A stretch of DNA of 64,000 nucleotides from NCBI RefSeq assembly GCF_016403105.1, contig NZ_CP046158.1, forward strand, positions 1 to 64,000. The letters are read 5' to 3'. The notes below the pieces were generated by a model that was not told where the DNA came from, did not search any database, and saw nothing but the letters and a program-made list of their open reading frames with translations. Positions 29,488-38,086 of this stretch are shown here, piece after piece (the first letter of the stretch is position 1; every line of letters begins with the position of its first letter). The translations under genes were made by a program, and so were the position numbers. This stretch comes from Leptolyngbya sp. BL0902. GTDB lineage: Bacteria > Cyanobacteriota > Cyanobacteriia > Phormidesmidales > Phormidesmidaceae.

Positions 29488-29892
29488 ATGTTTTTCCCCG
29501 AAGAGCCAGAAGACGACTTTGAACTCAATATCGTACCGATGATCGATGTCATCTTTGCAATTTTGACATTCTTCATCATTTCGAGCCTGTATTTAACGCG
29601 CTCTGAGGCGTTACCCGTTAATCTACCCAAAGCGGCCAGTGCTGAGGTGCAAGAGCGTACGCGCATCACGGTAACTGTAGAAGAATCGGGCGATATTGCC
29701 CTGAATCGAGAGACCATTGCCCTGGATGATTTGCAATCCGGTGTGCGTGAGTTGATGGATATGACCCAGGAATCTGTGATTGTTATCAATGCCGATGAAG
29801 CGGTTAGCCACGGCCAAGTCATCGCCGTGATGGATGAATTGCGAGTGATTGAGGGCGCAATCTTGGGAATTGCTACGGAGCGGGGAGAATAG
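29488..29892 (+). CDS. exbD: ExbD/TolR-type subunit
   Basis: This 134-residue protein has a short cytoplasmic N terminus and one membrane helix (LNIVPMIDVIFAILTFFIIS). The helix contains the conserved Asp (MID) used for proton transfer. A periplasmic domain ends with KVIAVMDELR-type residues seen here as QVIAVMDELRVIEGAILGIA. It pairs with ExbB. It lies downstream of exbB in the same orientation. Confidence 0.92.
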   Translation: MFFPEEPEDDFELNIVPMIDVIFAILTFFIISSLYLTRSEALPVNLPKAASAEVQERTRITVTVEESGDIALNRETIALDDLQSGVRELMDMTQESVIVINADEAVSHGQVIAVMDELRVIEGAILGIATERGE

Positions 29893-29904
29893 GAATTCTT
29901 CATT

Positions 29905-30110
29905 TAATTTTGCTCACCGAATCATCCACAGCCTGGGACATTGCCCAACCCTGGATCAGCCATCCTCTATGGCAACAGCTAGCGGTGGTGCAGGCCGGAA
30001 ACGCTCATGCCGTCAGCGATGTGGTGTGGACTACGGCGGGAGGTATTCAGGCGGCGCACTTGTTGTTAGACGATCTGGAGCAGCATTTACCGTTGCAGAC
30101 CCGGAGGTAA
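29905..30110 (+). pseudogene. C-terminal remnant of a FecB-type siderophore-binding protein
   Basis: The frame just after exbD reads WISHPLWQQLAVVQAGNAHA, then VSDVVWTTAGGIQAAHLLLD, the conserved end of iron-siderophore periplasmic binding proteins (FecB/FhuD class). Only about 67 codons are left and the first part of the gene is missing, so it should not be functional. It shows that another iron-uptake gene once stood next to exbBD. Confidence 0.7.
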
Positions 30111-30267
30111 GCCATCTCAGGCACCTTCAGCGCCCAGGGCTGGGTAAATTCCTTTAGCCATGCCCCTCCAACCTGCTGAAGACGCTGCTCTGTTACGTCA
30201 GTCCGCCAAGGGTATGAGCGCTGTGACAAGCCAGGTCAATGTCCAGGGCAGTCCAGGGCCACACCCG

Positions 30268-31125
30268 TTATCGCTGGGGCGCAAGGAGGGTACTCAACTG
30301 CTCGCAGGTGCGCTCAATGCTGGCAATGCTGCCGGGGTTAACGAGGCCGAAATAATCAAAACTGTGAACCTGCCCCTGCTGAGTGGCCTGGAGTTGCCCC
30401 AAAAAGGATTCGCCCTTCAGTTGCTCCAGCAAATTTTCCCCGGCATCTACCACCAGTAATACCTCAGGATTCGCCGCCAGCACTTTCTCTTCGGGCAGGG
30501 TGATGTAGCCATCAAAGGGGCTTTCCCCTTGCATGTCGGCGGCCACGTTTTGTACCTTAAACTGAGCTAGAAAATCCCCGGCCCAGCTCGTTTTGTTGGG
30601 GCTCAGCAGCGGTTGACGGCTGACCAACACCAGCGTAGCAGGGCTGTCCGTTGGGGCTTGGGCCAAACAGGCATCGTAGCGATCCAGCAAGGGCTGGGGG
30701 TCGGCCTCTAGGGTGGTGGCCAGCGTCGTGGTGAGGTCGCGCAGGTTGGCCCAACTGTTGACTTCGGTGGTGAGCGTTTGGGTACCCAGTTCCTCCAAAC
30801 GCTGGAGGGTGCGGTCGTGAAACCCCGTCGCACCAATGACTAGGGTCGGCTCTAGGGCCACAATTTGTTCCAGATCCGGTTCAGTGCGCCCTTCGCTAAC
30901 GATGGGCAGGTCGGCAAAGCGATCATCCCCCCGCAGCAGTTCATTGCCGGGAATGCCCACCAGTGCCTCGCCCTCCAGGGTTTGCACTAGGTCGGCGGTG
31001 AGGGATGTAAGCGCCACGATCCGGATTTCGGATTCATTGGCAGGCGTTTCGGCCAGGGGGGTATTTTGGCCACTACAGGCGGTCAGGGGGAAAAGGAGGA
31101 GGGGAAGAACGAGAGAGAGTTTCAT
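30268..31125 (-). CDS. Heme/iron/B12-type ABC substrate-binding lipoprotein
   Basis: This 285-residue class III binding protein is counted from ATG 31125; a TTG at 31152 is also open. The lipoprotein signal ends LLFPLTAC. FecB/BtuF/HmuT features are RIVALTSLTADLVQTL, then GRTEPDLEQIVALEPTLVIG and the C-terminal helix region. It should deliver an iron compound, heme or corrinoid to the permease at 35321 and ATPase at 34501. It is separated from the receptor gene by a brnTA pair on the other strand. The ligand cannot be read from sequence. Confidence 0.8.
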   Translation of the reverse strand: MKLSLVLPLLLFPLTACSGQNTPLAETPANESEIRIVALTSLTADLVQTLEGEALVGIPGNELLRGDDRFADLPIVSEGRTEPDLEQIVALEPTLVIGATGFHDRTLQRLEELGTQTLTTEVNSWANLRDLTTTLATTLEADPQPLLDRYDACLAQAPTDSPATLVLVSRQPLLSPNKTSWAGDFLAQFKVQNVAADMQGESPFDGYITLPEEKVLAANPEVLLVVDAGENLLEQLKGESFLGQLQATQQGQVHSFDYFGLVNPGSIASIERTCEQLSTLLAPQR

Positions 31126-31145
31126 GGCTGGATGAGTTGTAGGGG

Positions 31146-31505
31146 ATGTCAAAAGCTAGTAAGACTAGTGAATCAAGAAAACTACAATGTAGTTACAATG
31201 CAAGTATAAGCGAGCTAGACTTTGAGTGGGATGAGCGTAAGGCAATCACAAACTTTGATAAGCATGGAATTGAGTTCGAGGAAGCTATCACGGTTTTCTA
31301 TGACGAGAATTCCCGTGTAATTTTCGATCCTGATCACTCATTTGAGGAAGATCGATATGTGATTTTAGGGATGAGTGACATATCTCGGATTCTTCTGGTA
31401 TGTCATATATACCGTCAAAATGATGAAATTATTCGCATTATTTCTGCCCGTAGAGCCACGAAACAAGAAGAACGTAGTTATTGGAGTTTTCGTCATGAGA
31501 GATGA
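31146..31505 (+). CDS. brnT: BrnT-type toxin
   Basis: This is a protein of about 119 residues with the BrnT signature FEWDERKAITNFDKHGIEFE, then FDPDHSFEEDRYVILGMSD and IIRIISARRATKQEERSYW. BrnT is a RelE-like ribonuclease toxin of type II toxin-antitoxin systems. The annotated start may be too early; the domain itself begins at ELDFEW, about residue 23. It overlaps its antitoxin gene by 11 bases. The pair is AT-rich compared with its neighbours, pointing to recent arrival. Confidence 0.88.
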   Translation: MSKASKTSESRKLQCSYNASISELDFEWDERKAITNFDKHGIEFEEAITVFYDENSRVIFDPDHSFEEDRYVILGMSDISRILLVCHIYRQNDEIIRIISARRATKQEERSYWSFRHER

Positions 31506-31710
31506 GTATGATTTTTCTGATTCCATCAAAAATCCTTACACTAAAAAACTGAAGAAGCAAATCACAATCCGTCTAGAGGCAGAAGTCGTTGATTACTTTA
31601 AGGGATTAGCTGAGGAGACAGGTATTCCCTATCAAAGCCTCATGAACCTGTATTTGCAGGACTGCATGAAATCACAACGAAAGCTATCACTAGAGTGGCT
31701 GAATATTTAG
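31495..31710 (+). CDS. brnA: BrnA-type antitoxin
   Basis: This 71-residue protein starts at ATG 31495 (MRDEYDFSDSIKNPY) inside the end of brnT. It ends with the ribbon-helix-helix DNA-binding part (KQITIRLEAEVVDYFKGLAE, then IPYQSLMNLYLQDCM). BrnA neutralises BrnT and represses the brnTA promoter. The order toxin first, antitoxin second with overlap is the normal one. A longer upstream frame (from 31375) lies inside brnT and is not the start. Confidence 0.87.
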   Translation: MRDEYDFSDSIKNPYTKKLKKQITIRLEAEVVDYFKGLAEETGIPYQSLMNLYLQDCMKSQRKLSLEWLNI

Positions 31711-31822
31711 CCTGTATGGAATTGTAGGATGTGTTAGCCAATTCATAACTTATATTGGTCTGTTCATTGATGCGTTACGCTGACGCTAACACATCCTACA
31801 CAAAGGTCATGCGATGCTCTTT

Positions 31823-34414
31823 CTAAAACCGATAGCTCACCCCCAACCGGATATTTCTTCCAGCTTGGCTAAATTGGGAAATGGCCTCGTTATTAGGACG
31901 ATCTCGCACCTCTGAATATTGGTAATATTCCGTATCCAACAGGTTATAAAGTCCCAGACTTAGGGCCAAATTAGGGGTGATGTTATAGGCTCCAATGGCA
32001 TCCACTAGGGCATAGGCATCGGGTACAAAGTTGGTGTTATCTTCGGCCACACGGGCGCGGCCTACAAAGGTGCCAATCAGTTCGGCTCGCCACTGGTTTT
32101 CGGGGGCTTGGTAACGCAGACCTGCCACGGCACTAAAGGGATCAATGGTATTAAGGGGGCGGTTATCGGTGGTGTCATCGCCCTGGGAAAAGGCGAGACT
32201 GGCGAGCAGACTAAAGCCATCGGTGCCGGGGCTAAAACGGTATTCACCACCCAATTCCACCCCGTAGATACGGGCGCTGCCGATGTTGATGGATTGAAAC
32301 TGACTGACCTGTTGGGTGGGCGGACAAACGGGTGCGGGAATCAGACAGCGGGTGCCAATCAGTTGTTCGGTGGCAATGAAGTTGTTGTAGGTGTTGTAGA
32401 ACCCCGTGAGGCGAATATCAACCTGGGAAAAATTGCCCCGAACACCTAATTCAAAGCTGTTGCTTGATTCGGGTTGAAGGTCAGGGTTAGACAGGGTTTC
32501 GTACTTGAAAAAGGCTCCAGCTAGGTTCGTAAATCCGCCTGTAATTTCGCTGTAGAGCGGTGCTCGGAAACCACGAGAATATTGCCCATAAAAGGAAATT
32601 TCGGGGGTAGCTTCATAGAGCACGGCCAGTCGAGGAGAAAGAGCCGATGTGGTTAAATTGACCGTTTCGCCGCGAAAGATACCGTCATCAATAGTTTGCA
32701 GATCGTAGTGATCAAAACGTAGGCCAGCAATCACATCGAGCGGCCCAATTTCCATTTCATTTTGCACATAGAACCCTAGGCGTAGGGTATTGGCATCGGC
32801 AAAATCTTTGATAGGAAATATAGAGTCTGCCCCAGTGCCGAAAATATTGGTGGTCTCTCCAGTCATTAAGTTGGTTTGGGTGCGATCTCGCGGACGGGAA
32901 TTGAAGGTTTGGGACACATCGACCCCATAGGTGAGGCGATGATCAACATTGCCCGTGGCAAAATCGCTGCGAAACTGCACATCGCCGCCGTAGATATTGC
33001 TAATGAACTGGTTGTTGCTATCGCGCCGCACCCTAGCCCCCGCAAATCCTGGGCCGACGCCCGTGGGGCGAATTTCTTGGACAATCTCGGTGGTGTTGGC
33101 AGCTTGGTAATAGAGTTGTCCCCTAGCGAATTGTAGGAAGGAGTCGCTGTCGGGGTTGTCAAACTCGTAGGTGAGGCTGAGGCGGGTGCGGTCGATGCGG
33201 TTTTCGCCGTTGGTGCTGAGGGCGAGGGGATCGACGTTGCCCGGAGCGAGGACGTAGTTGGTGCGGCGGTTGATGTCCTCCAAAATGAGGCTGAGGGTGC
33301 TGACCTCATCGGGCACGTAGACGATGTTGCCATAGAGGTTGGTGTCGCCGATGTCGATGCTGTCGGTGAACTCCGGCGGGGCAAAGTTGCTGCGTTCACG
33401 GGCATCCCGACGGCTGACCACAAACACGCTTTCTAGGTCGTCATTGCGGAAGGCCAGCCTTGCCGCCGAATCAAACCCGCCCACGGCGCTGGTGTAGAGG
33501 CTGCCCACATCTCCGGCAAAGGTATCCTCTGGCCCTAACAAATCGCTGGGCTGCAAGGAACGGAAGGAAATTACTCCGCCTAGGGCATCGCTGCCGTAGA
33601 GGGTGGAGGCTGGGCCACGCAGCACTTCCACCGCTTGCAGGGTGGAGAAGTCTACATAGTCGCCCCGGCCCACCCGAAACCCACGCGGCGGTGCCCCCCC
33701 AAAGGAAAACTGGTCGGGTAGGCGAATGCCATCAAGTTGAAACAGGATGCGGTTGCCCTCAATGCCGCGAATATTGACGCTTTGGGTGCCGTAGCGCTGG
33801 AGTGCGCCACCCGCCGATACCCCTGGCTCGTAGCGCAGCAGGTCGCCTAGACCCTCAATTTGGTAGAACTCCAGGTCGTCCATATCAAACACAGTGACGG
33901 TGGCGGGTAGGTCGTCCACCTCGCGGGGGGTGCGGGTTCCGGTGACGGTGATGCGCAGGGTGTCGCCGGGGGTAAATTGCACATCGATGGACTCATCGCC
34001 CATACCTTCCCCAGAGTCAGAGTCAGCTTCGTTTTCAGATCCCTCTCTCAATGCGTCCCCGGTTTGGGCCACGGCAGGGGCATCAGGGACACCCTCAGAC
34101 GCAGACGGCATCAGGGCTTGGCGGGTGGTTTCGGCGGGTTCTAAGTCCGTCAACAACGGGGGCTGCTGAGGTTCCGCTGTAAGAGTGGACTCTACCGGGG
34201 TGGCCTCTGCGGGGGTGGGGGGTTCTGCTGTTTCGCCTGGAGTTTGGGGAGCTAATAGTTGCGAATCAAAATTGTTAAAGGATGGGGAGATTGTGCTGAC
34301 TTCCTCAGCTTGCCCTGATTCTATAGAACTTGCATGGGCCATATCCCACAGCAGAACTAGCAAGAATGGAGAAACACAAACAGGAAAAATTCTCAATAAA
34401 AAACGCTGAAACAT
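31823..34414 (-). CDS. TonB-dependent outer-membrane receptor (heme/iron/cobalamin type)
   Basis: This 863-residue receptor starts at ATG 34414 behind AGGAG seven bases upstream. It has a signal peptide, a Pro/Glu-rich spacer of about 130 residues, and a TonB-box-like strand (TLRITVTGTRTPREVDD). The plug domain is PATVTVFDMDDLEFYQIEGL to VLRGPASTLYGSDALGGVIS, and a 22-strand barrel ends in aromatic Phe (LGVSYRF). The LPATVTVFD and GIEGNRILFQLDGIR features point to the heme/hemoglobin/B12 side of the family. It is in line with an importer ATPase and permease upstream. The ligand is unproved. Confidence 0.88.
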   Translation of the reverse strand: MFQRFLLRIFPVCVSPFLLVLLWDMAHASSIESGQAEEVSTISPSFNNFDSQLLAPQTPGETAEPPTPAEATPVESTLTAEPQQPPLLTDLEPAETTRQALMPSASEGVPDAPAVAQTGDALREGSENEADSDSGEGMGDESIDVQFTPGDTLRITVTGTRTPREVDDLPATVTVFDMDDLEFYQIEGLGDLLRYEPGVSAGGALQRYGTQSVNIRGIEGNRILFQLDGIRLPDQFSFGGAPPRGFRVGRGDYVDFSTLQAVEVLRGPASTLYGSDALGGVISFRSLQPSDLLGPEDTFAGDVGSLYTSAVGGFDSAARLAFRNDDLESVFVVSRRDARERSNFAPPEFTDSIDIGDTNLYGNIVYVPDEVSTLSLILEDINRRTNYVLAPGNVDPLALSTNGENRIDRTRLSLTYEFDNPDSDSFLQFARGQLYYQAANTTEIVQEIRPTGVGPGFAGARVRRDSNNQFISNIYGGDVQFRSDFATGNVDHRLTYGVDVSQTFNSRPRDRTQTNLMTGETTNIFGTGADSIFPIKDFADANTLRLGFYVQNEMEIGPLDVIAGLRFDHYDLQTIDDGIFRGETVNLTTSALSPRLAVLYEATPEISFYGQYSRGFRAPLYSEITGGFTNLAGAFFKYETLSNPDLQPESSNSFELGVRGNFSQVDIRLTGFYNTYNNFIATEQLIGTRCLIPAPVCPPTQQVSQFQSINIGSARIYGVELGGEYRFSPGTDGFSLLASLAFSQGDDTTDNRPLNTIDPFSAVAGLRYQAPENQWRAELIGTFVGRARVAEDNTNFVPDAYALVDAIGAYNITPNLALSLGLYNLLDTEYYQYSEVRDRPNNEAISQFSQAGRNIRLGVSYRF

Positions 34415-34500
34415 CGCTATACTCCTCACGAGAAATCAAGGGTTATGGGTTGAAAGGGAAAGCTGGAGGGCTAGAGGTGCATTGCTTCGCTGAATGCACC

Positions 34501-35319
34501 CTACGGGGCGTGGGTGGCGACCAGGGGAGGTGAGCTATCGGCGGCACTGGCGGCGAGGGGGAAGACCTGCTGGCCGAAGGGGGTAGTGAAAATCTCGACT
34601 TCCACCTGAAAGACGGCCCGAAGGTTGTCGGGAGTCAGCACCTCGGCAGGGGGGCCAACGGCCCAAAGGCGACCCTGGCACAGCATGGCCATGCGATCTC
34701 CGTAGCGGGCGGCTAGGTTGATGTCGTGCAGCACGGTGATGATGGAAAGGGACTGGTCGCGGTTCAGCCGTTTCAGCAGTTCCAAAAGCTGGAGTTGGTA
34801 GTGGATGTCTAAGAAGGTGGTGGGTTCATCCAGCAGCAGCACCTGGGGATTTTGGGCCAGGGCTAGGGCCAAAAATGCCCGCTGACGTTCGCCGCCGGAG
34901 AGATCCGCCACGGGTCGATCTCGGTAGTGGGCAATTTCTGTCCAGGTGAGGGCTTGATCGACCTGACGCTGACCTTCAGCATCCAAATCCCATCGCCACC
35001 AGGGCTGATGCGGAGATCGGCCCAGACTCACCAGTTGGTGAACGGTCAAGCCGTCGGGCAGGGTTTGCTGCTGGGGCAACAGGGCCAACCGCTGGGCAAT
35101 GGCCGTGGGGGAAAGCTCGTGAATATCTCGTCCACAGAGCAGAACGCTGCCGCCCTGGGGTTTCAGAATACGGCTGAGCAACCGCAGCAGGGTGGATTTG
35201 CCGGAGCCGTTGGCCCCCACCAGGCACAGCCACTCCCCTGGTTCCACCGCCAAATTAACGTGGTGGACAATGGGCGACTGATCGTAGCCGCCGGATAAAT
35301 TGCGCGATTCTAGGGGCAT
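34501..35319 (-). CDS. FecE/BtuD-type ABC importer ATPase
   Basis: This 272-residue ATPase starts at ATG 35319, with AAGGAGG eight bases upstream and one base after the permease stop codon. It has Walker A ([15 protein letters not shown]), Q-loop (LLPQQQTLPDG), signature (DLSGGERQRAFLALALA), Walker B ([13 protein letters not shown]) and switch His (VLHDINLAARYGD). It belongs to the iron-siderophore/heme/B12 importer class. It lies in the order permease, ATPase, receptor on the minus strand. Confidence 0.92.
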   Translation of the reverse strand: MPLESRNLSGGYDQSPIVHHVNLAVEPGEWLCLVGANGSGKSTLLRLLSRILKPQGGSVLLCGRDIHELSPTAIAQRLALLPQQQTLPDGLTVHQLVSLGRSPHQPWWRWDLDAEGQRQVDQALTWTEIAHYRDRPVADLSGGERQRAFLALALAQNPQVLLLDEPTTFLDIHYQLQLLELLKRLNRDQSLSIITVLHDINLAARYGDRMAMLCQGRLWAVGPPAEVLTPDNLRAVFQVEVEIFTTPFGQQVFPLAASAADSSPPLVATHAP

Positions 35320-35320
35320 T

Positions 35321-36367
35321 TCAATGTCCTCCTTGGCTTCCACGGCGGCGATACAGCAGCCAAATAAACACGGGCGCACCCAAAAAGGCCGTCACTACGC
35401 CAACGGGCAGTTCCACAGGGCCAGAGCGAGCCGCCAAATCCGCCGCCGACAGCACCAGGGCACCCCCCAGGGCCGAAAAGGGCAGCACCAGGCGATAGTC
35501 TGTGCCCACCAGCAGGCGCACCCCGTGGGGCACAATCAGCCCGACAAAGCCCACCAGTCCGGCAATGCTGGCAGCTCCGGCGGCGAGAAAGGTGGCCGCT
35601 GCGCCAATCAACAGGCGAGATCGCAGCAGGGAGGTGCCCAACCCCACGGCTAGGTCATCGCCCAGGTTGAGCAGATTCACCTGCCGCGCCAGCAGACAGG
35701 CCATCACCAAGGCCACTGCCAGCCCCGGCCCCACCAGGCGCACCTCCGCCCAGCCGCGACCGTTGAAGCTGCCGATCAGCCAGTTCAACGCCGCCTGAAT
35801 CCGGCCATCCCGCGCCATCAGCAACAGCAGGGACTGGATCGCCCCAAAGAAGGAACTGAAGGCTACCCCGCCCAAAATCAGCCGCTCCACCGACAGCCGC
35901 CCCCGCTGGTAGGCCAATAGGTAGACTAGGGCCGTTGTCAAAATCGCCCCCAGCCATGCCCCCAGTGGCACCCACACCTGCCCCAGGCCCAGAGTAACCA
36001 CCAGCACCACCACTAGCCCTGCCCCAGAGGAAATCCCCAGTAAAAAGGGACTGGCCAACCCGTTGCACAACATGCCCTGGAGCAGCGCCCCCGACACCCC
36101 CAACGCCGCCCCCACCAGCAACGCCGCCACCAGCCGAGGCAGCCGCAGATCCCACAGAATCACCTGGTGGGTGGCCTCGCCTTGGCGCAGCAGTGCGGCC
36201 CACAGTTCTGGCCCCGTCATGGCCACGGAACCCTGGGTGAGGGACAGCCCCGCCACGAGGGTTAACCCAAACAGCAACAGCGCTAGGGCCATCACCGTTC
36301 GCACAGGCCACCGTTGAGGCCGAGGTGGAGAATCCGGTTGTCTGGGAGGTCGGGTCAGAGTCACCAT
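35321..36367 (-). CDS. FecCD-family ABC importer permease
   Basis: This 348-residue permease has nine or ten hydrophobic helices and the family motifs DLRLPRLVAALLVGAALGVS, GMLCNGLASPFLLGISSGAG and IAGLVGFVGLIVPHGVRLLV. It acts as a homodimer in the plasma membrane to import iron complexes, heme or corrinoids with the ATPase next to it. Its start overlaps the stop of a decayed small gene (36361-36537), so it was probably once downstream in a longer operon. Confidence 0.92.
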   Translation of the reverse strand: MVTLTRPPRQPDSPPRPQRWPVRTVMALALLLFGLTLVAGLSLTQGSVAMTGPELWAALLRQGEATHQVILWDLRLPRLVAALLVGAALGVSGALLQGMLCNGLASPFLLGISSGAGLVVVLVVTLGLGQVWVPLGAWLGAILTTALVYLLAYQRGRLSVERLILGGVAFSSFFGAIQSLLLLMARDGRIQAALNWLIGSFNGRGWAEVRLVGPGLAVALVMACLLARQVNLLNLGDDLAVGLGTSLLRSRLLIGAAATFLAAGAASIAGLVGFVGLIVPHGVRLLVGTDYRLVLPFSALGGALVLSAADLAARSGPVELPVGVVTAFLGAPVFIWLLYRRRGSQGGH

Positions 36368-36537
36368 TCGCTAAGGTCTCGCAACATTTTCTTAATTTCC
36401 AGGTTGTGGAGTTCTGCTTGGCCAATTTGGGTGCGGGCAAACCCCTCTCGGTAGACGCTGGCGTTTTCCACCAGATCGAAGAGCTACTTGTAGAGGGTCA
36501 GGGCTTTCTGCTCATGGCGCAAAACTCCTGAGCTTCG
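36361..36537 (-). pseudogene. Decayed small helical protein (ferritin/rubrerythrin-like?)
   Basis: Reading leftwards the frame gives LRHEQKALTLYK, an in-frame TAG, then LFDLVENASV, FARTQIGQAELHNLEIKKML and RDLSEW with its stop overlapping the permease start. The helical heptads with HEQ and ELHN recall small ferritin-like or rubrerythrin-like proteins. The internal stop and lack of a start mark it as broken. The family call is weak. Confidence 0.35.
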
Positions 36538-36869
36538 ACGGCTAGACCGCAATAGATAGCCGCAACACAGATCAGGCTTGGGCCATCGGCATCGCCAGAT
36601 CGCCTGCCGCAGGATAGTATCCACAACCTTTATTGACAAAGTATATCAATAAGCATTGAGCCTGATTCGGGACTCATTGTCAAGAGTCATCAGCACTTTG
36701 ATCCTTTATGACTGCTCCTAATGACTTCATAAGAAGCAACTGGAGTGATTACACTCTGACCTCACATCGGCACAACTTGAAACAGCTTAATGCAACTCTC
36801 TACTGATTATTGAAGATGGCCACGCAGCTTTGTCACCTGCTGAGCAAAGCCCTGGGGCGGGGATTGAGG
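36538..36869. other. Intergenic region with candidate operator of importer/receptor operon
   Basis: No gene is visible in this 330-base stretch. It contains the 21-base inverted repeat TATTGA-N9-TCAATA (36631-36651) in AT-rich DNA and is the likely promoter region for the leftward permease-ATPase-receptor unit. Confidence 0.4.
36633..36649. promoter_or_regulatory. Candidate shared operator, importer/receptor copy
   Basis: The sequence TTGACAAAGTATATCAA matches the tonB/exbB site (28343-28359) in 14 of 17 bases, with the same TTGA-N9-TCAA arms. It lies about 265 bases upstream of the permease start. Confidence 0.5.
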
Positions 36870-36872
36870 TAT

Positions 36873-37202
36873 GGTCAACCTAAGCCTGGGAGTCGCCCCC
36901 CAGACTCGGCTTCAAACCGTACGTGAGACTTTCGACCTCATACGGCTCCTCTGTAACTGGGCTCTGGGGTTGAGTACCAGCGGTGATTAGGTTCTTGGCT
37001 GCACGTACCTGGTCGTGGCAGTGTCGATGCAGCAACGCCAGATTTTGACGACGTTGATTGTCGTGATTGCCATCAAGGTGGTGAAGCTCGATGAGTGCAT
37101 CTGGCAAAAAGTGCAGTCCACAATGGCTACATTTGCCTCCCTGGTAGGCCCAAAATCGCAGCTTCGCTACTTTAGGGCCTACCCAGAGCCCATGTAAAAG
37201 TC
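36873..37202 (-). mobile_element. Group II intron, 3' fragment with HNH end of its maturase and domain V
   Basis: On the minus strand a frame open from about 37200 reads PKVAKLRFWAYQGGKCSHCG, then LHHLDGNHDNQRRQNLALLH and RHCHDQV, the HNH endonuclease tail of group II intron reverse transcriptases; the polymerase part is gone. It is followed by a domain V-like hairpin at 36913-36948 (GAGCCGTATGAG, GAAA-type loop, CTCACGTACGGTTTG) and a domain VI-like stem. The 5' border coincides with a 71-base dispersed repeat. The intron cannot splice. Confidence 0.8.
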
Positions 37203-37273
37203 TGAGATTTTAAGCCAAAACCCCCGTTTCAGCCCTCGCCGTCTCACGTCCGGCTCAGTCTCACCTAAGATTG
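37203..37273 (+). repeat. 71-base dispersed repeat, copy 1
   Basis: This sequence begins TGAGATTTTAAGCCAAAA and ends CTCAGTCTCACCTAAGATTG. It aligns without gaps to 59613-59683. Outer TGAGA and TCTCA parts can pair. This copy abuts the group II intron fragment. Confidence 0.65.
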
Positions 37274-37554
37274 GCACATCACACCGTCACAGTTGAGCTA
37301 GGCCAATCTAGTCCAGTCTTAGTCTCAAGCTTTTCACCAAGTCATAAATCTTTTATATATTGATACTTTCAAGACCTTGAGTATTTGCTTTTATCGCAAC
37401 TATTCAAACACAATCAACGAGTTTTCAAGGGGTTCAGTGATTCTCAGGACTGGACTCAATCTGTCTTAAATCAGGTCACTGGCACAGGGTCTAGACTTAC
37501 ACTACGGCTTACACAAACAAAATAGAGGGAACCCTGTGTCCCCCCATGGCCTTA
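37274..37554. other. Intergenic DNA without recognised features
   Basis: This AT-rich stretch lies between the repeat and the decayed genes to the right. I see no reading frame with support, RNA gene or clear repeat in it. Confidence 0.3.
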
Positions 37555-37700
37555 TGCATCTGCGTTCTCAGGGGCAGAGGAATCGCTCTCCTGGTCGGGC
37601 GCAGCGGAAACGGATTCTTCTGGAGGGGCCAATGAAGCGTCTGGCTCTTGAGGTACGGAGGAAGGGGTGCCAGCGTGGCTAGGGGTAGTGGTTCCCCTAG
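37555..37700 (-). pseudogene. Pro/Glu/Ser-rich protein tail, remnant
   Basis: Reading leftwards gives HAGTPSSVPQEPDASLAPPE, then ESVSAAPDQESDSSAPENAD and a stop. The composition resembles the Pro/Ser/Asp-rich tail of the TonB at 26726, but no domain is present to prove the relation. It lies beside a remnant of the flavoprotein that neighbours that tonB. Confidence 0.3.
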
Positions 37701-37724
37701 TGGCTAGTCAACAAAATAATGGTG

Positions 37725-37945
37725 AGTAGAGGGCGCAAGATAGCGTCAGGGGCAAGATCAGCTTCTACGAAAGCTGCGAAGTCCAGCGGGCTGAGTGGAA
37801 CGGTGAAGCCTGGCGGGCGGTACTGCACCTAGGGCCAGTGGCGCGGAATCTATTTGGTGGGCGGTTGGCGTGCGAGCGCATTATCCCCGTTCTAGTCAAA
37901 CCGAGTATTGGGCTATCTAGAACCGCTGCTTCGCTGATAGCCTAG
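37725..37945 (+). pseudogene. Remnant of a flavoprotein paralogue (see 25395-26648)
   Basis: The frame reads GKISFYESCEVQRAEWNGEA, then LHLGPVARNLFGGRLACERI and VLVKPSIG. This matches GKISFYEQCEVQQAEW and LQLGPVARNLFGGRLASDRI of the intact flavoprotein. About 70 codons in the middle are deleted in frame, and an extra G just before GKIS shifts the upstream part. The first 270 codons are missing. Confidence 0.85.
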
Positions 37946-38086
37946 GCCAGGGAAACCTAGAACATGGTTTGTCACTGGCTGGCTTGACAGGTAACACAAC
38001 CGCAGCCCAGGGCATCTGGCAGCGTGTTTCCCTGAGTCTGGGGGGAACCCCCTATACTGAAGTCCCCTAGGCCCCTTTGCTAAGCT

